Origin: Sphingomonadales bacterium
GTDB taxonomy: Bacteria > Pseudomonadota > Alphaproteobacteria > Sphingomonadales > Sphingomonadaceae
DNA length: 64,000 nucleotides
NCBI GenBank assembly: GCA_016714795.1
Contig: JADKCA010000007.1
Location: 1-64,000, forward strand
Reading direction: 5' to 3'
In this document: positions 34,097 to 44,998 of the stretch, piece by piece
Numbering within the stretch: position 1 is the first letter of the stretch
How the letters are laid out: every line of letters starts with the position of its first letter
Made by a program: the position numbers and the translations under genes
Notes under the pieces: generated by a model
Database searches by the model: none
Seen by the model: only the letters and a program-made list of their open reading frames with translations
Told to the model about the DNA's origin: nothing

Positions 34097-37000
34097 CTAC
34101 CTGCCGATCTCTGCGTCGGGTTGCCCAGCCATCAGTGCATTGATCCACGACAGGCAGAGTTCCTCGCTTTTGAAGCTGCCCCACTTGTCGCGTTCCTGCC
34201 CGGCGACGATGGGGAATGTGGAATAGATGTAGCGGATATCGTCACGGCTTCCGGCGGCGTTGGCGGGATCGAACACGCCGTAGAGGATGAAATACAGTGC
34301 ATCGAGCTTGGCGCGCAGATTGAGGCGGTGGGCTTCGTCCCATGTGAACGGTGGCAGCACTTCGCCATTCACATCGACATGCCCCATGTCGCGGGCGAAG
34401 GGGGCCATATCATGTGCCGTGTAGGTCAACTCCAGCACAGCCTCGCGCACAATCTCGGCGGCAGTTTTAGGGCCGAAGGCGCGGGAATAGTCACGCGGCG
34501 ACACGACCGGAAGCTGCTCCAGCAGATACCAGGCCAGATGGTTGCCGTGGACCTTCTGACGCGCCAGATAATCGAGGATCACGCAATTGAGGTTCGCCAG
34601 CAGCAGTGGCGCTGATTGGACATAGCTGGCCTTGTCATCACCCTTGCCGGGGAACAGCACCGGCAGGGTGTGACCCGCACCATAGCGCGGGATGATGGTG
34701 CTGATCATGGTGCGCGCATTGGTGACGGAGGTCACGTCCTTCATCGACACGCACCAATCGGTTGGTGCATCCCAGCCAGTGTCCTTGGCCTGCACCCAAT
34801 AGCGGGGACTGGGCAGACGCGCAGGGTCGCGGTGGTCTTCGTCGCTCAGGTCAGAACCCTGGCCAGAGCGGAACACATTGGCTTCTGCCAGCACGATGTC
34901 CGACGCCCGGTGATCGAACGCCTGGACCATCTTGCCTTCGTAGAGCGGTACCCATTCACCAGCGGCGGACTGGAAGCGATTGCCGCCGATGGGCCAGGCA
35001 CTCTCATTTCCCTCAAGCTCGGTCCGGGTGCGGAACTTGTCACTGTCGTTGGCCATGTCCAGCATCCGGACATATCGGACCGACAAAATGGCATCACCGG
35101 ACTCCTTATCAACCAGCACCGGCAGGCGCGCATAGATGCCAGAGGTGATGTCCTTGTCACGCCGAGAGCGGAAAATCGGCGCGGTGCCGCTGTTGGGATT
35201 GATCCGGTTGATCTCATCCGCCGTGATCGGGAAAACCCGGTCAGGGTCGGCAATCTCGGCCAGGTCACGGATGAAAAAGCCGAAGGACGCGCTATCGAAG
35301 GTCCGTCCCGGTCCGCCAGCGACATAGGCGCAGAACTTGAAGCGGTAATAGACATCCGGAAAATAGAGGCTGCCATCATAGCGGCGATTGAAGAAATCGA
35401 CGATGCTATGGACCTGCTTGTCGCCCGTGACCTTGCGGAAGAACGCAGATGAACTCTGGTCCGACGCGATGCCCGACGGGATCAACAGCCCAACCATGCC
35501 GCCCGATTTCACCAGCGCATGGGCACGCTCGACGAACAGTGAATTGAGGTTCGTGTCGCCGCCTGACAGGAGAGGATAATTGCCCGACGCCCGCGCCATC
35601 CGCGCAGTATCCGCCGCCCTCACTTCGGCATGGGTGAAATCATCCCACAGCGGATCGGCATCGGTTTTGAGTTTCGCGATCAGCTTGCCTCGATCGGAAG
35701 CCCGCTGCGCCAGGGCAATTTCCGGTCTGCGCGCCGCGAACCATTCCACCTGTTGCAGCTTGATCCGGTCCCACGGCGGATTGCCGACGACGGCATCGAA
35801 CCCTCCGGTGCGATCAAGGCTGCCCCACTTTTCCCACACGCCGGGAAAGGCAATCTGCCAGTTGAGGAAGCGCTCTTCCGCGATCAGCGCGCGGGCCGTT
35901 TCAAGGATGCGCTGCAAATGCTCGAACAGCTCGTCCGCATCGAAGCGCTGCTTCTTCATCCGGTCGGCGCCGCCGGAAGCGCGCTTACGCGCCATCGGCT
36001 CGACCTTGCCCTGCATGATCAGGATGGGATCGCCATACTGGCCATCAAGCCAGGCACGGATCGCGGCCTTTTCGGCGGGCTGTTTGAAGTTCAGCCAGTC
36101 GAGCGCGTGGAGGAAGGAAACGAAGCTGTCGAGCGGGGCAATCTGTGACTGAACGCCGTACCATGTGCTGGCCGATTGGTGCGCCTCGGCAATTTCAGCA
36201 TCGGTCAGCCGTTCGATAATCTGCATCGCCGCAGCCGAGCTTTCCGCCTCGCGCAGCGGGCCGATGTGCAGCAGTTCACCGCCCTGAGCCCCGGCCTTGT
36301 CGATCGCATCGCGCACCCACAGGCCAAACAGGCTGTCCCCGGCGCGCAGATGGTGGTCGATGAACGACAATGGTGCGCCGACCGTGAACGTGTGCAGCCA
36401 CAGCGCCACCTTGGCCAGCTCTACCGCCATCGGGTTCTTGTCCACGCCATAGACGCAGCGTTTCAGCACCATGCGCCGGACGATGTGGCGATCGTCGAGT
36501 TGGGCTTCGTCGATCGTCCAGTTCGCTGCCCGTGCATTCTTCAGAATTGTGCGGCGAATTTCTTCGATCTTGGTGGCGAGTGGCGATGTATAGCCAAGGT
36601 CGCCCGCCAAGGCCGCCGCTTCCGCCATGGCATCGAGCACATGGTCCGCCAGCGTATCGACCAGCGACACAAGGAAATGCCCTGATCCCATGGCCGGATC
36701 GCAGACGCGCAACTTCAGGATAGCTTCTGCCGGATCGGCATCGGCCAGTTCGCCGCGCTGATAGTCCTCCGAATCCTTGGGATTGAGCTTGCCGATCGCG
36801 CTGCGGTACGCATCCAGGCGTTCGGCAATCAGCGGTTCCAGTGTCTGATCGAGGATCAAGCCGACGAGTTCGTCCGGGGTGTAATAGCTGCCGCTGTTCT
36901 TGCGTGCGAACAGGTTGGGCCGGACTGTGAGATCACCTGCATCGTCATGGACAATCTCGAATTCCAGCAACCGTTCGTAAATCGAGCCGAGTTGTTGCAC

Positions 37001-38239
37001 CGAAAGATCGCGGTAGTTGATGTAGCGCGCATTGCCGTCAGCGCGCAGCCAGGACAGGGCGTCGAGCGCCGGGGCCATGACGCTGTCTGGAATGCGGATT
37101 GCATCGAGCAGCGGCGTGCCATCGCCTGCGAACAGCCCGCCATTGTAGGGCGGGATGCCGACCGAGGCATCGCCCTTGTCGATGATGCGCGCCAGATCGG
37201 CAACATGTGCCCAGATCTTGCCCGCCGAGGCCGAAAACACATCGCCATCGGAAACACGCTGGCCGACTTCCTTGCGCTGGTGGCGCAGGGCGTAATCGTC
37301 ATAGCGCTTCTCTCCCACCGGGAGCAGGTCGCGATCTTCGGCGTAGAGCAGGAACAGCAGGCGATAGAGCAGCACCAATGACGCTTGGCGAACATCATCG
37401 AGCGATGCAGCAGGCGCGGCAGCTGAAATCGCGCGGGCGAGATCGGGGAAGACCTGTTCAAACACCAGCTTGGAAAGGCTGGCAGCGACCCGCTCCTCAT
37501 AGAAGGCCGCAGCCGCCCGTGCGCGTTCGTGGAACGAGCGGTTGTCGGTGCCGGTCTTGATGAAGGCATCGCGGCAAAACAAGGCCGCGAACACGCGCAG
37601 CCAGTGTTCGCGGGTGTCTTCATCAGCGAACAGATCGTCGCCGCCATCCAGAGCCAGGACGCGGCCCAGGTCGATTTCGAGGAATTCTTCGGAAACGGAG
37701 CGCGCGCCAGCCCAATAGAGCCGCCATTTGGTGCCGTTGGTCAAAATGCCCCAACGCAGCTGCCCGCCGGTCAGGTCATCGATCCGCCGCAAATAGCGCA
37801 ACATCTGCGTCGATGGGGCGGTGGCTTCGTCGCGCCCCGAAGCCCGATCGAGCGGACGCGCCCAGCGCTTGCTTTCGACAACCGCCAACCCGTGGGAATA
37901 GCGTTTCCATTGATCGTCGTTCGCATTGGCGGCCGCTTTGGCTTCGGCGTCGGCGAACAACAGACCATCCGGGACATCATCGCGCCCGCTGACCGTCAGA
38001 TTCTGCTGGCGAAGCGACTCATTCCAGCCAAGTGCGGCCAGCACCGGCCAGATGAAATCATCCTCGGTCTGGCTCTCGTTGGTCTTGTGGCTTTTCGGGA
38101 AGGCGGCAGCAATGCCCTCAATTTTCTGGCGCAAGTCCGCGAGGTCAATTGCGGAATAAGCAGGATCACTCCTGATCGCTTCGACAAGGTAGTCAGTCGT
38201 AAACAGGGAACCGGAAATGAAAAGCGCTGAATCGGACAA
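34097..38239 (-). CDS. Single-polypeptide restriction-modification protein (Eco57I-like methylase)
   Basis: A 1380-aa protein with an N-terminal PD-(D/E)xK-like nuclease region (VPDGLLF near residue 92 and LAVVESKRW near residue 120), a helical linker, then the Eco57I-type methylase. The methylase has SYYTPDELVGLILDQ near 448, SAM motif I DPAMGSGHFL near 513 and motif IV NPPWDRI near 820. The C-terminal third is likely the target recognition domain. NPPW suggests N6-adenine methylation. This layout fits a type IIG or related system that cuts and modifies with one protein. No separate helicase or specificity gene is present, so it may be stand-alone. It ends the opposite-strand defence insert. 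Confidence 0.8.
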   Translation of the reverse strand: MSDSALFISGSLFTTDYLVEAIRSDPAYSAIDLADLRQKIEGIAAAFPKSHKTNESQTEDDFIWPVLAALGWNESLRQQNLTVSGRDDVPDGLLFADAEAKAAANANDDQWKRYSHGLAVVESKRWARPLDRASGRDEATAPSTQMLRYLRRIDDLTGGQLRWGILTNGTKWRLYWAGARSVSEEFLEIDLGRVLALDGGDDLFADEDTREHWLRVFAALFCRDAFIKTGTDNRSFHERARAAAAFYEERVAASLSKLVFEQVFPDLARAISAAAPAASLDDVRQASLVLLYRLLFLLYAEDRDLLPVGEKRYDDYALRHQRKEVGQRVSDGDVFSASAGKIWAHVADLARIIDKGDASVGIPPYNGGLFAGDGTPLLDAIRIPDSVMAPALDALSWLRADGNARYINYRDLSVQQLGSIYERLLEFEIVHDDAGDLTVRPNLFARKNSGSYYTPDELVGLILDQTLEPLIAERLDAYRSAIGKLNPKDSEDYQRGELADADPAEAILKLRVCDPAMGSGHFLVSLVDTLADHVLDAMAEAAALAGDLGYTSPLATKIEEIRRTILKNARAANWTIDEAQLDDRHIVRRMVLKRCVYGVDKNPMAVELAKVALWLHTFTVGAPLSFIDHHLRAGDSLFGLWVRDAIDKAGAQGGELLHIGPLREAESSAAAMQIIERLTDAEIAEAHQSASTWYGVQSQIAPLDSFVSFLHALDWLNFKQPAEKAAIRAWLDGQYGDPILIMQGKVEPMARKRASGGADRMKKQRFDADELFEHLQRILETARALIAEERFLNWQIAFPGVWEKWGSLDRTGGFDAVVGNPPWDRIKLQQVEWFAARRPEIALAQRASDRGKLIAKLKTDADPLWDDFTHAEVRAADTARMARASGNYPLLSGGDTNLNSLFVERAHALVKSGGMVGLLIPSGIASDQSSSAFFRKVTGDKQVHSIVDFFNRRYDGSLYFPDVYYRFKFCAYVAGGPGRTFDSASFGFFIRDLAEIADPDRVFPITADEINRINPNSGTAPIFRSRRDKDITSGIYARLPVLVDKESGDAILSVRYVRMLDMANDSDKFRTRTELEGNESAWPIGGNRFQSAAGEWVPLYEGKMVQAFDHRASDIVLAEANVFRSGQGSDLSDEDHRDPARLPSPRYWVQAKDTGWDAPTDWCVSMKDVTSVTNARTMISTIIPRYGAGHTLPVLFPGKGDDKASYVQSAPLLLANLNCVILDYLARQKVHGNHLAWYLLEQLPVVSPRDYSRAFGPKTAAEIVREAVLELTYTAHDMAPFARDMGHVDVNGEVLPPFTWDEAHRLNLRAKLDALYFILYGVFDPANAAGSRDDIRYIYSTFPIVAGQERDKWGSFKSEELCLSWINALMAGQPDAEIGR

Positions 38240-38513
38240 GTAAGACCCCTTTGGATCACCTTAGACAGGGTTGGCCGAACGGCAAAGAGACTATGCCGCC
38301 ACCGACTCACCAAAATGCATGGGTATGGTCAATAATCCGCTTTGGCCGCGCCGAATTCGCCTGACCGACGGCAGCAGCACCCGCCAATTCTATCTCAAAT
38401 TTCGCCAGCCTACGCCGACCGCAACAAGCTGTTGCTTTCCGTCGTTCTGATGCCCTTTTGCTCTGCCTCGCAAACGCAGCCGATGGTCGGTTGCCTGCAC
38501 CGCGAGGCAACCA

Positions 38514-39497
38514 ATGAGCGTCATCCCGATCAGGTCCGAAGCATCATCGCGCGGCGCGCGCATGCTGCGCACGGCGCTGGGGCCAGAGATCGCGGTCTGG
38601 CTCGAAGACCCCACCGTTATCGAAGTCATGCTCAATCCCGACGGTCGGTTATGGATTGACCGGCTTGGTGCCGGGATCGCCGATACGGGGCGGGAGATGT
38701 CCGCTGCCGATGGCGAACGGATCATCCGCCTCGTCGCGCATCATGTCGGGGCCGAGGTCCATGCAGCGTCGCCGCGCGTGTCGGCCGAGCTTCCCGTGTG
38801 CGGCGAGCGGTTTGAAGGCCTGTTACCGCCCGTGGTGGCAGCACCCAGCTTCGCGATCCGCAAGCCCGCCGTCGCGATCTTCACGCTCACCGATTATGTC
38901 ACAGCGGGGATCATGGACCAGTGGCAAGCCGACGCGCTGATCGCTGCTGTCGCTACGAAGAAGAACATTCTGGTCGCGGGCGGCACATCGACCGGCAAGA
39001 CCACGCTCACCAACGCCCTGCTCGCCGAAGTCGCCAAGTCGGGCGACCGCGTGGTGCTCATCGAAGACACCCGCGAGCTGCAATGCGCTGCGCCGAACCT
39101 CGTATCGCTTCGCACCAAGGATGGCGTCGCCACGCTGTCCGATCTTGTTCGTTCGGCACTGCGCCTGCGGCCCGACCGCATCCCCATCGGCGAAGTACGC
39201 GGCGCAGAAGCGCTCGACCTACTCAAAGCTTGGGGCACCGGCCATCCCGGCGGGGTCGGCACGATTCACGCGGGATCGGCACTCGGCACGCTGCGGCGGA
39301 TGGAACAGCTGATCCAGGAAAGCGTGGTCACCGTGCCCCGCGCGCTGATCGCCGAGACAATCAATGTCATCGCCGTGCTGGTCCGCGACGGCACCGGACG
39401 GCGCCTGTCCGAACTCGCTGAAGTCGCCGGCCTCAATGAGCACGGCGACTATCGCATCCTTTCCATCACCCCTGAACCCCAAGGAGACCATTCGTGA
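38514..39497 (+). CDS. trbB: Conjugal transfer ATPase TrbB (VirB11)
   Basis: The 327-aa hexameric secretion ATPase has Walker [11 protein letters not shown] near residue 157, the Asp box VLIEDTREL and the His box [13 protein letters not shown]. It powers pilus assembly and DNA transfer. The ATG at 38514 follows GCGAGG. A 274-bp gap separates it from the convergent-side defence gene and probably holds the trb promoter. First of the uninterrupted trbBCDEJKLFGI run. Confidence 0.95.
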   Translation: MSVIPIRSEASSRGARMLRTALGPEIAVWLEDPTVIEVMLNPDGRLWIDRLGAGIADTGREMSAADGERIIRLVAHHVGAEVHAASPRVSAELPVCGERFEGLLPPVVAAPSFAIRKPAVAIFTLTDYVTAGIMDQWQADALIAAVATKKNILVAGGTSTGKTTLTNALLAEVAKSGDRVVLIEDTRELQCAAPNLVSLRTKDGVATLSDLVRSALRLRPDRIPIGEVRGAEALDLLKAWGTGHPGGVGTIHAGSALGTLRRMEQLIQESVVTVPRALIAETINVIAVLVRDGTGRRLSELAEVAGLNEHGDYRILSITPEPQGDHS

Positions 39498-39826
39498 ACC
39501 AGACCCTCATCCGCGCCCGCGCCAAATTGTCGACTGCGCTGCTCGGCATTTTCGTCGCCGCTACCATTTCGAGCCCCGCCCATGCGGCGGGTTCGTCGAT
39601 GCCTTGGGAAGCGCCGCTCCAGTCGATCCTTGAATCGATCCAGGGGCCGGTCGCCAAGATCATGGCGGTGATCATCATCATCGCCACCGGGCTGACGCTG
39701 GCATTCGGCGATACCTCGGGCGGGTTCCGCCGGCTGATCCAGATCGTGTTCGGCCTGTCGATCGCGTTTGCCGCATCCTCCTTCTTCCTGTCGTTCTTCT
39801 CGTTCGGCGGCGGGGCGCTTGTCTGA
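39494..39826 (+). CDS. trbC: TrbC/VirB2 pilin
   Basis: 110 aa with signal-like N-terminus ATISSPAHAAGSSM and two hydrophobic segments (IMAVIIIIATGLTLAFGD, IVFGLSIAFAASSFFLSFFSF), the TrbC/VirB2 layout. Major subunit of the conjugative pilus. GTG start overlaps the trbB stop by 4 bases; the end overlaps the trbD start by 1 base. Confidence 0.92.
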   Translation: MNQTLIRARAKLSTALLGIFVAATISSPAHAAGSSMPWEAPLQSILESIQGPVAKIMAVIIIIATGLTLAFGDTSGGFRRLIQIVFGLSIAFAASSFFLSFFSFGGGALV

Positions 39827-40101
39827 TGGACATGGCAGCGCCCGAAGCTGTGCCGGGATTCGTGGTCCCGGTTCACCGCGCCCTCACCGAGCATATCCTG
39901 CTTGGGGGAGCGCCACGCGGTCTTGCCATCGCCAATGCGACCCTTGCTGGCGCTGTTGGCCTCGGCCTGCGGCTCTGGATCGCGGGGATCGTGTTCTTCG
40001 CGCTTGGCCACATGATCGCGGTCTGGGCTGCACGGCGCGATCCGCAATTCGTTGATGTCGCACGGCGGCATCTGCGCTTTCCCAACTATCTGCAGGTTTA
40101 G
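39826..40101 (+). CDS. trbD: TrbD/VirB3 membrane protein
   Basis: 91 aa with VPVHRALTEHILLGGAPRGLAIANATLAG and a hydrophobic second half (IAGIVFFALGHMIAVWAARRDP), matching TrbD/VirB3. It helps assemble the channel with the VirB4 ATPase encoded next. Start at 39826, overlapping trbC by one base. Confidence 0.92.
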   Translation: MDMAAPEAVPGFVVPVHRALTEHILLGGAPRGLAIANATLAGAVGLGLRLWIAGIVFFALGHMIAVWAARRDPQFVDVARRHLRFPNYLQV

Positions 40102-40105
40102 GCCA

Positions 40106-42558
40106 ATGCTCTCGCTTCGCGAATACAAGAACAAGGCCGACCGGCTTGCAGACTTTTTGCCCTGGGCGGCTCTGGTCGCGCCGGGCGTGGTGCTTAACAA
40201 GGATGGCAGCTTTCAGCGCTCCGCGCGGTTTCGGGGGCCTGATTTGGACAGCGCAACGCCCGCTGAACTGATCGGCACCACGGCACGGCTCAACAGTGCG
40301 TTGCGGCGACTGGGCTCGGGATGGGCAATTTTCGTGGAAGCCGTCCGCCGTCCGGCAAACGACTATCCCGAAAGCAACTTCCCCGATCCGGCTTCGGCGC
40401 TGGTCGAGCGCGAACGCGCCGCGCAGTTCGCCGAGGAAGGCGCGCATTTCGAGAGCGGCTATTTCCTAACCTTGCTGTGGATGCCGCCTGCCGAAGACGC
40501 AACACGCGCCGAAAGCTGGCTCTACGAAGGCAAAGCCGAGAAAGGCATCAACGCACACGAACTGCTCGCCAGCTTTATCGACCGCACCGAAAGGCTGCTG
40601 CGGTTGATCGAAGGGTTTGTGCCTGAAGTTGCGTGGCTGGATGACAGCGAAACGCTCACCTACCTCCACGACTGCATCTCAACGCGGGTGCAGCGCGTCC
40701 GCGTCCCTGAAACGCCGATGCACCTTGATGCGCTGCTCGCCGATGAACCGCTGACTGGCGGTCTCGAACCGATGCTGGGCTGCGCCCACCTGCGCACGCT
40801 GACCGTGGTCGGCTTTCCGAGCAGCACTTTTCCGGGTCTGCTCGATGAACTCAACCGGCTGGCCTTCGCCTATCGCTGGTCGACCCGCGCGATGATGCTC
40901 GACAAGACCGATGCGACCAAGCTGCTCGGCAAGATCCGTCGCCAGTGGTTCGCCAAACGCAAGTCGGTTGCAAGCATTCTCAAGGAAGTGATGACCAACG
41001 AGGCTTCGACGTTGCTCGACAGCGATGCGTCGAACAAGGCCGCCGACGCTGATCAGGCATTGCAGGAACTCGGTGCCGATCATGTCGGGCAGGCCTATGT
41101 CACGGCAACCGTCACGGTGTGGGACGAAGATCCTGCGCTTGCAGCGGAGAAGCTGAGACTCGTCGAGAAGGTCATCCAGGGCCGAGACTTCACGGTGATC
41201 GTAGAGGGGATGAACGCGACCGAGGCCTGGCTCGGTTCCCTGCCCGGCCATGTCTACGCCAATGTCCGGCAACCCCCGATTTCCACCCTCAATCTGGCCC
41301 ACATGATCCCCCTCTCAGCCGTGTGGGCCGGGCCGGAACGGGACGAACACTTCAAGGCCGCCCCATTATTCTATGCGCGGACCGAAGGCTCGACCCCGTT
41401 CCGGTTCTCGCTCCATGTCGGCGATGTTGGCCATACGCTGATCGTCGGGCCGACCGGAGCGGGCAAGTCCGTGCTGCTCGCGCTGATGGCGTTGCAGTTC
41501 CGCCGTTATCAACGTGCGCAAGTCTTCGCCTTCGACTTTGGCGGCTCGATCCGCGCCGCTGCTCTTGCCTGCGGCGGCGACTGGCAGGATTTGGGCACCA
41601 GCCTGTCTGACGACAACGCTGGCGCAGTTCTGTTGCAGCCCTTGGCGCGGATCGATGAGGCAGCGGAACGCAATTGGGCATCCGAATGGCTGCAAGCGAT
41701 CCTTGCCGCAGAAGGCGTCGTGGTCGATCCGGCGACCAAGGACCATCTCTGGTCAGCACTGACCTCGCTGGCCACCGCGCCGGTTGCCGAGCGGACACTG
41801 ACAGGCCTAGCCGTGCTGCTTCAGTCGCAGGCGCTCAAACAGGCGCTCGCGCCCTATTGCATCGGCGGACCGTTCGGACGGCTGCTCGATGCCGAGAGTG
41901 AACATCTCGGCGAAGGGACATTCCAGGCCTTCGAGACCGAGGGTTGACCGGCTCTGCAGCGGCACCCGCCGTGCTCTCATATCTATTCCACCGGATCGAA
42001 GGTCGCCTCGACGGCTCGCCAACGATGATCATTATCGACGAAGGCTGGCTCGTGCTCGATAGTCCAGCCTTTGCAGCGCAGCTGCGCGAATGGCTGAAAA
42101 CGCTGCGCAAGAAGAATGCGAGCGTGGTCTTCGCGACCCAGAGCCTTGCCGACATCGAAACTTCGGCAATCGCCCCCGCCATCATCGAAAGCTGCCCGAC
42201 GCGGATATTTTTGCCCAATGAGCGGGCGGTCGAGCCCCAGATCCTATCCATCTATCGCCGGTTCGGCCTCAATGACCGGCAGATCGAGATCGTCGCGCGG
42301 GCTGCACCCAAGCGCGACTATTACTGCCAATCGGCACGCGGCAACCGGCTGTTCGAGCTGGGACTGGGTGAAGTCGCACTCGCCTTCACCGCCACCTCAG
42401 CAAAATCCGACCAGCTCGCGATCACCGCGCTGACCCAAGCGCATGGAACAGCTGATTTCGCTGCAGCCTGGCTGCGCCATCGCCGCCTCGAATGGGCCGC
42501 CGCCATGCTGCCGACCCAAGCCGCTTCCCCCGCCCATTTGGGCCAACTCAAGGAATAA
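40106..42558 (+). pseudogene. trbE: TrbE/VirB4 ATPase, one frameshift
   Basis: The ATG at 40106 opens a VirB4 protein with N-terminal YKNKADRLADFLPW and Walker A GPTGAGKSVLLALMALQFRR. It runs to TGA at 41945-41947, then continues in the next frame as LTGSAAAPAVLSYLFHRIEGRLD, IIIDEGWLVLD and the C-terminal ANDRQIEIV-like block (LNDRQIEIVARAAPKRDYYCQ). One T missing from the GGGTTG at about 41943 would give ETEGLTGS and a normal protein of about 817 aa. If the frameshift is real, the main transfer ATPase is inactive. Confidence 0.85.
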
Positions 42559-42564
42559 ATCCCC

Positions 42565-43323
42565 ATGAAATCCTCCCGCTTCCGTTCGTCCCTTGCCGCC
42601 GGCGCCGCGATCCTGTCGATGACAGTGACCGCATTGTTGCCTGCGCCTGCTTATGCCCAGTTTGGCGGGATCGTTTACGATCCGACCAACTATTCGCAGA
42701 ATATCCTGACCGCCGCGCGCACGCTCGAGCAGATCAACAACCAGATCCGCCAGCTGCAGAATCAGGCGACATCACTGATCAACGAGGCACGCAATCTGCA
42801 AAGCCTGCCGTTGACCGTGCTTGAGCCTCTGCAGGCACAAATTCGCCAGACCCAGCAGTTGATCGGTCAGGCCCAGCGGATGGCCTATAATGTCCAGCAG
42901 ATCGAGACGCAGTTTGCCGCGCAGTACAAGTCGATCGATCTCACCCAGCCGCAGCGCGTTTTGGTGCAAGGAGCGCAGGACCGCTGGCAGAACAGTGTCG
43001 CCGCTTTCGAAGATGCGCTGAAAGTCCAGGCGGGCGCGGTCAGCAATATCGAAGGCGCGCGATCGTCAATCAACAGCCTTGTGACCGCGAGCCAATCGGC
43101 AACCGGTGCGTTGCAGGCAGCACAGGCCGGCAACCAGCTGCTCGCGCTCCAGTCACAGCAACTGGCGGACCTGACCGCAACGGTCGTTTCGCTCGGCCGT
43201 GCTCAATCGCTTGATGCCGCCAATGCAGCTGCTGCAAAGGCGCAGGCCCGCGAGCAGCTCCGCCGCTTTCTGGCTCCGGGTCGCGGTTATGTGCCGACGC
43301 CCGCCCAGATGTTCCGGAACTGA
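42565..43323 (+). CDS. trbJ: TrbJ, P-type conjugative transfer protein
   Basis: 252 aa with a signal peptide ending AYAQ, then a long coiled-coil stretch rich in Gln (NYSQNILTAARTLEQINNQIRQLQNQ) characteristic of TrbJ/VirB5-like pilus-tip proteins. It lies between trbE and trbK, as usual. Intact. Confidence 0.92.
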   Translation: MKSSRFRSSLAAGAAILSMTVTALLPAPAYAQFGGIVYDPTNYSQNILTAARTLEQINNQIRQLQNQATSLINEARNLQSLPLTVLEPLQAQIRQTQQLIGQAQRMAYNVQQIETQFAAQYKSIDLTQPQRVLVQGAQDRWQNSVAAFEDALKVQAGAVSNIEGARSSINSLVTASQSATGALQAAQAGNQLLALQSQQLADLTATVVSLGRAQSLDAANAAAAKAQAREQLRRFLAPGRGYVPTPAQMFRN

Positions 43324-43328
43324 TCGCC

Positions 43329-43676
43329 GTGGATAACAAGCTCTTCGCGCGGGTTGGAGCCGGGGCGTTTGTCGCCGTGGCGCTGACTATGACCGTGCTC
43401 CAGCTGCGCGAGGAGCCGCGTGTTCCGCCAACAGAAATCATCACGGTGTGGGAACCCGACGGCGATCCCCTCCCGGCACAGCTCCGCGCCTGCTCAGCAA
43501 TGGGCGAACTCGCCATCTCATCGCCCGATTGCCGCGCGGCATGGGCCGAGAAGCGGCGAAGGTTCTTGGGGGTCGAGCCGGATTCTCAACCGAGCGAGCC
43601 TGCTGCGCCACACGAGAATAGGGGCGTTCCGCCCGCGCCTGCGCCCATCACACCGCCATCAGAAGAGGGTCAATAA
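43329..43676 (+). CDS. Entry exclusion protein TrbK-alt
   Basis: 115 aa with one N-terminal membrane segment (GAGAFVAVALTMTVLQLREE) and the TrbK-alt core CSAMGELAISSPDCRAAWAEKRRRF with two cysteines. A GTG start at 43329 follows ATCGCC. It occupies the expected place between trbJ and trbL and probably blocks redundant transfer into a cell that already carries the element. Confidence 0.85.
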   Translation: MDNKLFARVGAGAFVAVALTMTVLQLREEPRVPPTEIITVWEPDGDPLPAQLRACSAMGELAISSPDCRAAWAEKRRRFLGVEPDSQPSEPAAPHENRGVPPAPAPITPPSEEGQ

Positions 43677-43677
43677 C

Positions 43678-44994
43678 ATGGGTGGCACTGGCGTCGTCGA
43701 CCGCTTCCTCGACATCTTTTCGCGCTACATCGACAGCGGCTTCGGCCTGCTGTCGGGCGAGGTCGCATTCATTGCATCCACACTTATCGTGATCGACGTG
43801 ACGCTCGCAGCCTTGTTCTGGTCATGGGGCGAGCAGGACGACATCATCGCGCGGCTCGTCAAGAAGACGCTGTTCGTCGGCGTCTTCGCCTACATCATTG
43901 GCAACTGGAACAACCTCGCCCGGATCGTCTTCGAGAGTTTTGCTGGATTGGGCCTCAAGGCCAGCGGCACCGGCTTTACCGCCGCCGAACTGCTGCAACC
44001 GGGGCGTGTGGCGCAGGTCGGGCTTGATGCCGCGCAGCCAATGCTCACCGCAATCTCGGACCTGATGGGATTTGTCAGCTTCTTCGAGAATTTCCTGCAA
44101 ATCATCATCCTGTTGGTTGCTTGGGCAGTGGTGATCACTGCCTTCTTCATCCTTTCAATCCAGCTGTTCATCACGCTGATCGAGTTCAAGCTGACCACGC
44201 TCTGCGGGTTCGTGCTGATCCCGTTCGGGCTGTTCGGCAAAACCGCGTTCATGGCCGAGCGCGTGCTGGGCAATGTCGTGTCATCGGGCATCAAGGTGCT
44301 GGTGCTTGCGGTGATCGTCGGCATCGGCTCGACCATCTTCACCGAGTTCACCAGCGCAATCACGGGCGAGCCGACCATTGAGGATGCGCTATCGATTATG
44401 CTGGCGAGCCTCGCGCTGCTGGGCCTAGGCATCTTCGGCCCTGGCATTGCCAATGGCATCGTCTCGGGCGGCCCTCAGCTGGGCGCAGGCGCTGCCGCTG
44501 GCACCGCACTGCTTGCGGGCGGCGCTGCAGCAGGAGCGATCGCCGGTACCAAGCTTGCCGGCGGCGCGGTTGCGAGTGCCGCATCAAATGTGGCGCACGG
44601 CACCGCCCGCGCCTCGGGCAGGGCGACCATGGCCTATGCGATGGGATCTGCGGGCAAGTCAGGCGCTGCCGCTGTCGGCTCAGGAATGGCTGCGGTCGGT
44701 GATGCCGCCGTTGGCGCTGCGACCTCACCTTTGCGGAAAGCTGGCGACGGCATGAAGCAGTCGTTCCGCGAGGGTAGCCGCGCGGCAATCACCAACACCG
44801 GCGGCAGCATCACTCCCGGACCCAGTGCGCCGACGCCCGCATCACCTGCTCCCGAGTCCGGCCAACCCGCATGGGCGAAGGCGATGAAGGACAAGCAGAC
44901 CATCGCGCACAGCGCGACCATCGCTGCCCATACGCTGAAGTCTGGCGACAGCCATGGCGGCGGCTCTTCCATCGACACTTCCGAAAAGGACTGA
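43678..44994 (+). CDS. trbL: TrbL/VirB6 channel protein
   Basis: The ATG at 43678 gives 438 aa with about six membrane segments (VAFIASTLIVIDVTLAALFW, FVGVFAYIIGNW, IIILLVAWAVVITAFFILSI, GFVLIPFGLFG, VLVLAVIVGIGSTIF) and a flexible Ala/Gly-rich tail, matching TrbL. It forms the inner-membrane part of the DNA channel. Intact, followed by trbF. Confidence 0.92.
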   Translation: MGGTGVVDRFLDIFSRYIDSGFGLLSGEVAFIASTLIVIDVTLAALFWSWGEQDDIIARLVKKTLFVGVFAYIIGNWNNLARIVFESFAGLGLKASGTGFTAAELLQPGRVAQVGLDAAQPMLTAISDLMGFVSFFENFLQIIILLVAWAVVITAFFILSIQLFITLIEFKLTTLCGFVLIPFGLFGKTAFMAERVLGNVVSSGIKVLVLAVIVGIGSTIFTEFTSAITGEPTIEDALSIMLASLALLGLGIFGPGIANGIVSGGPQLGAGAAAGTALLAGGAAAGAIAGTKLAGGAVASAASNVAHGTARASGRATMAYAMGSAGKSGAAAVGSGMAAVGDAAVGAATSPLRKAGDGMKQSFREGSRAAITNTGGSITPGPSAPTPASPAPESGQPAWAKAMKDKQTIAHSATIAAHTLKSGDSHGGGSSIDTSEKD

Positions 44995-44998
44995 CCTC

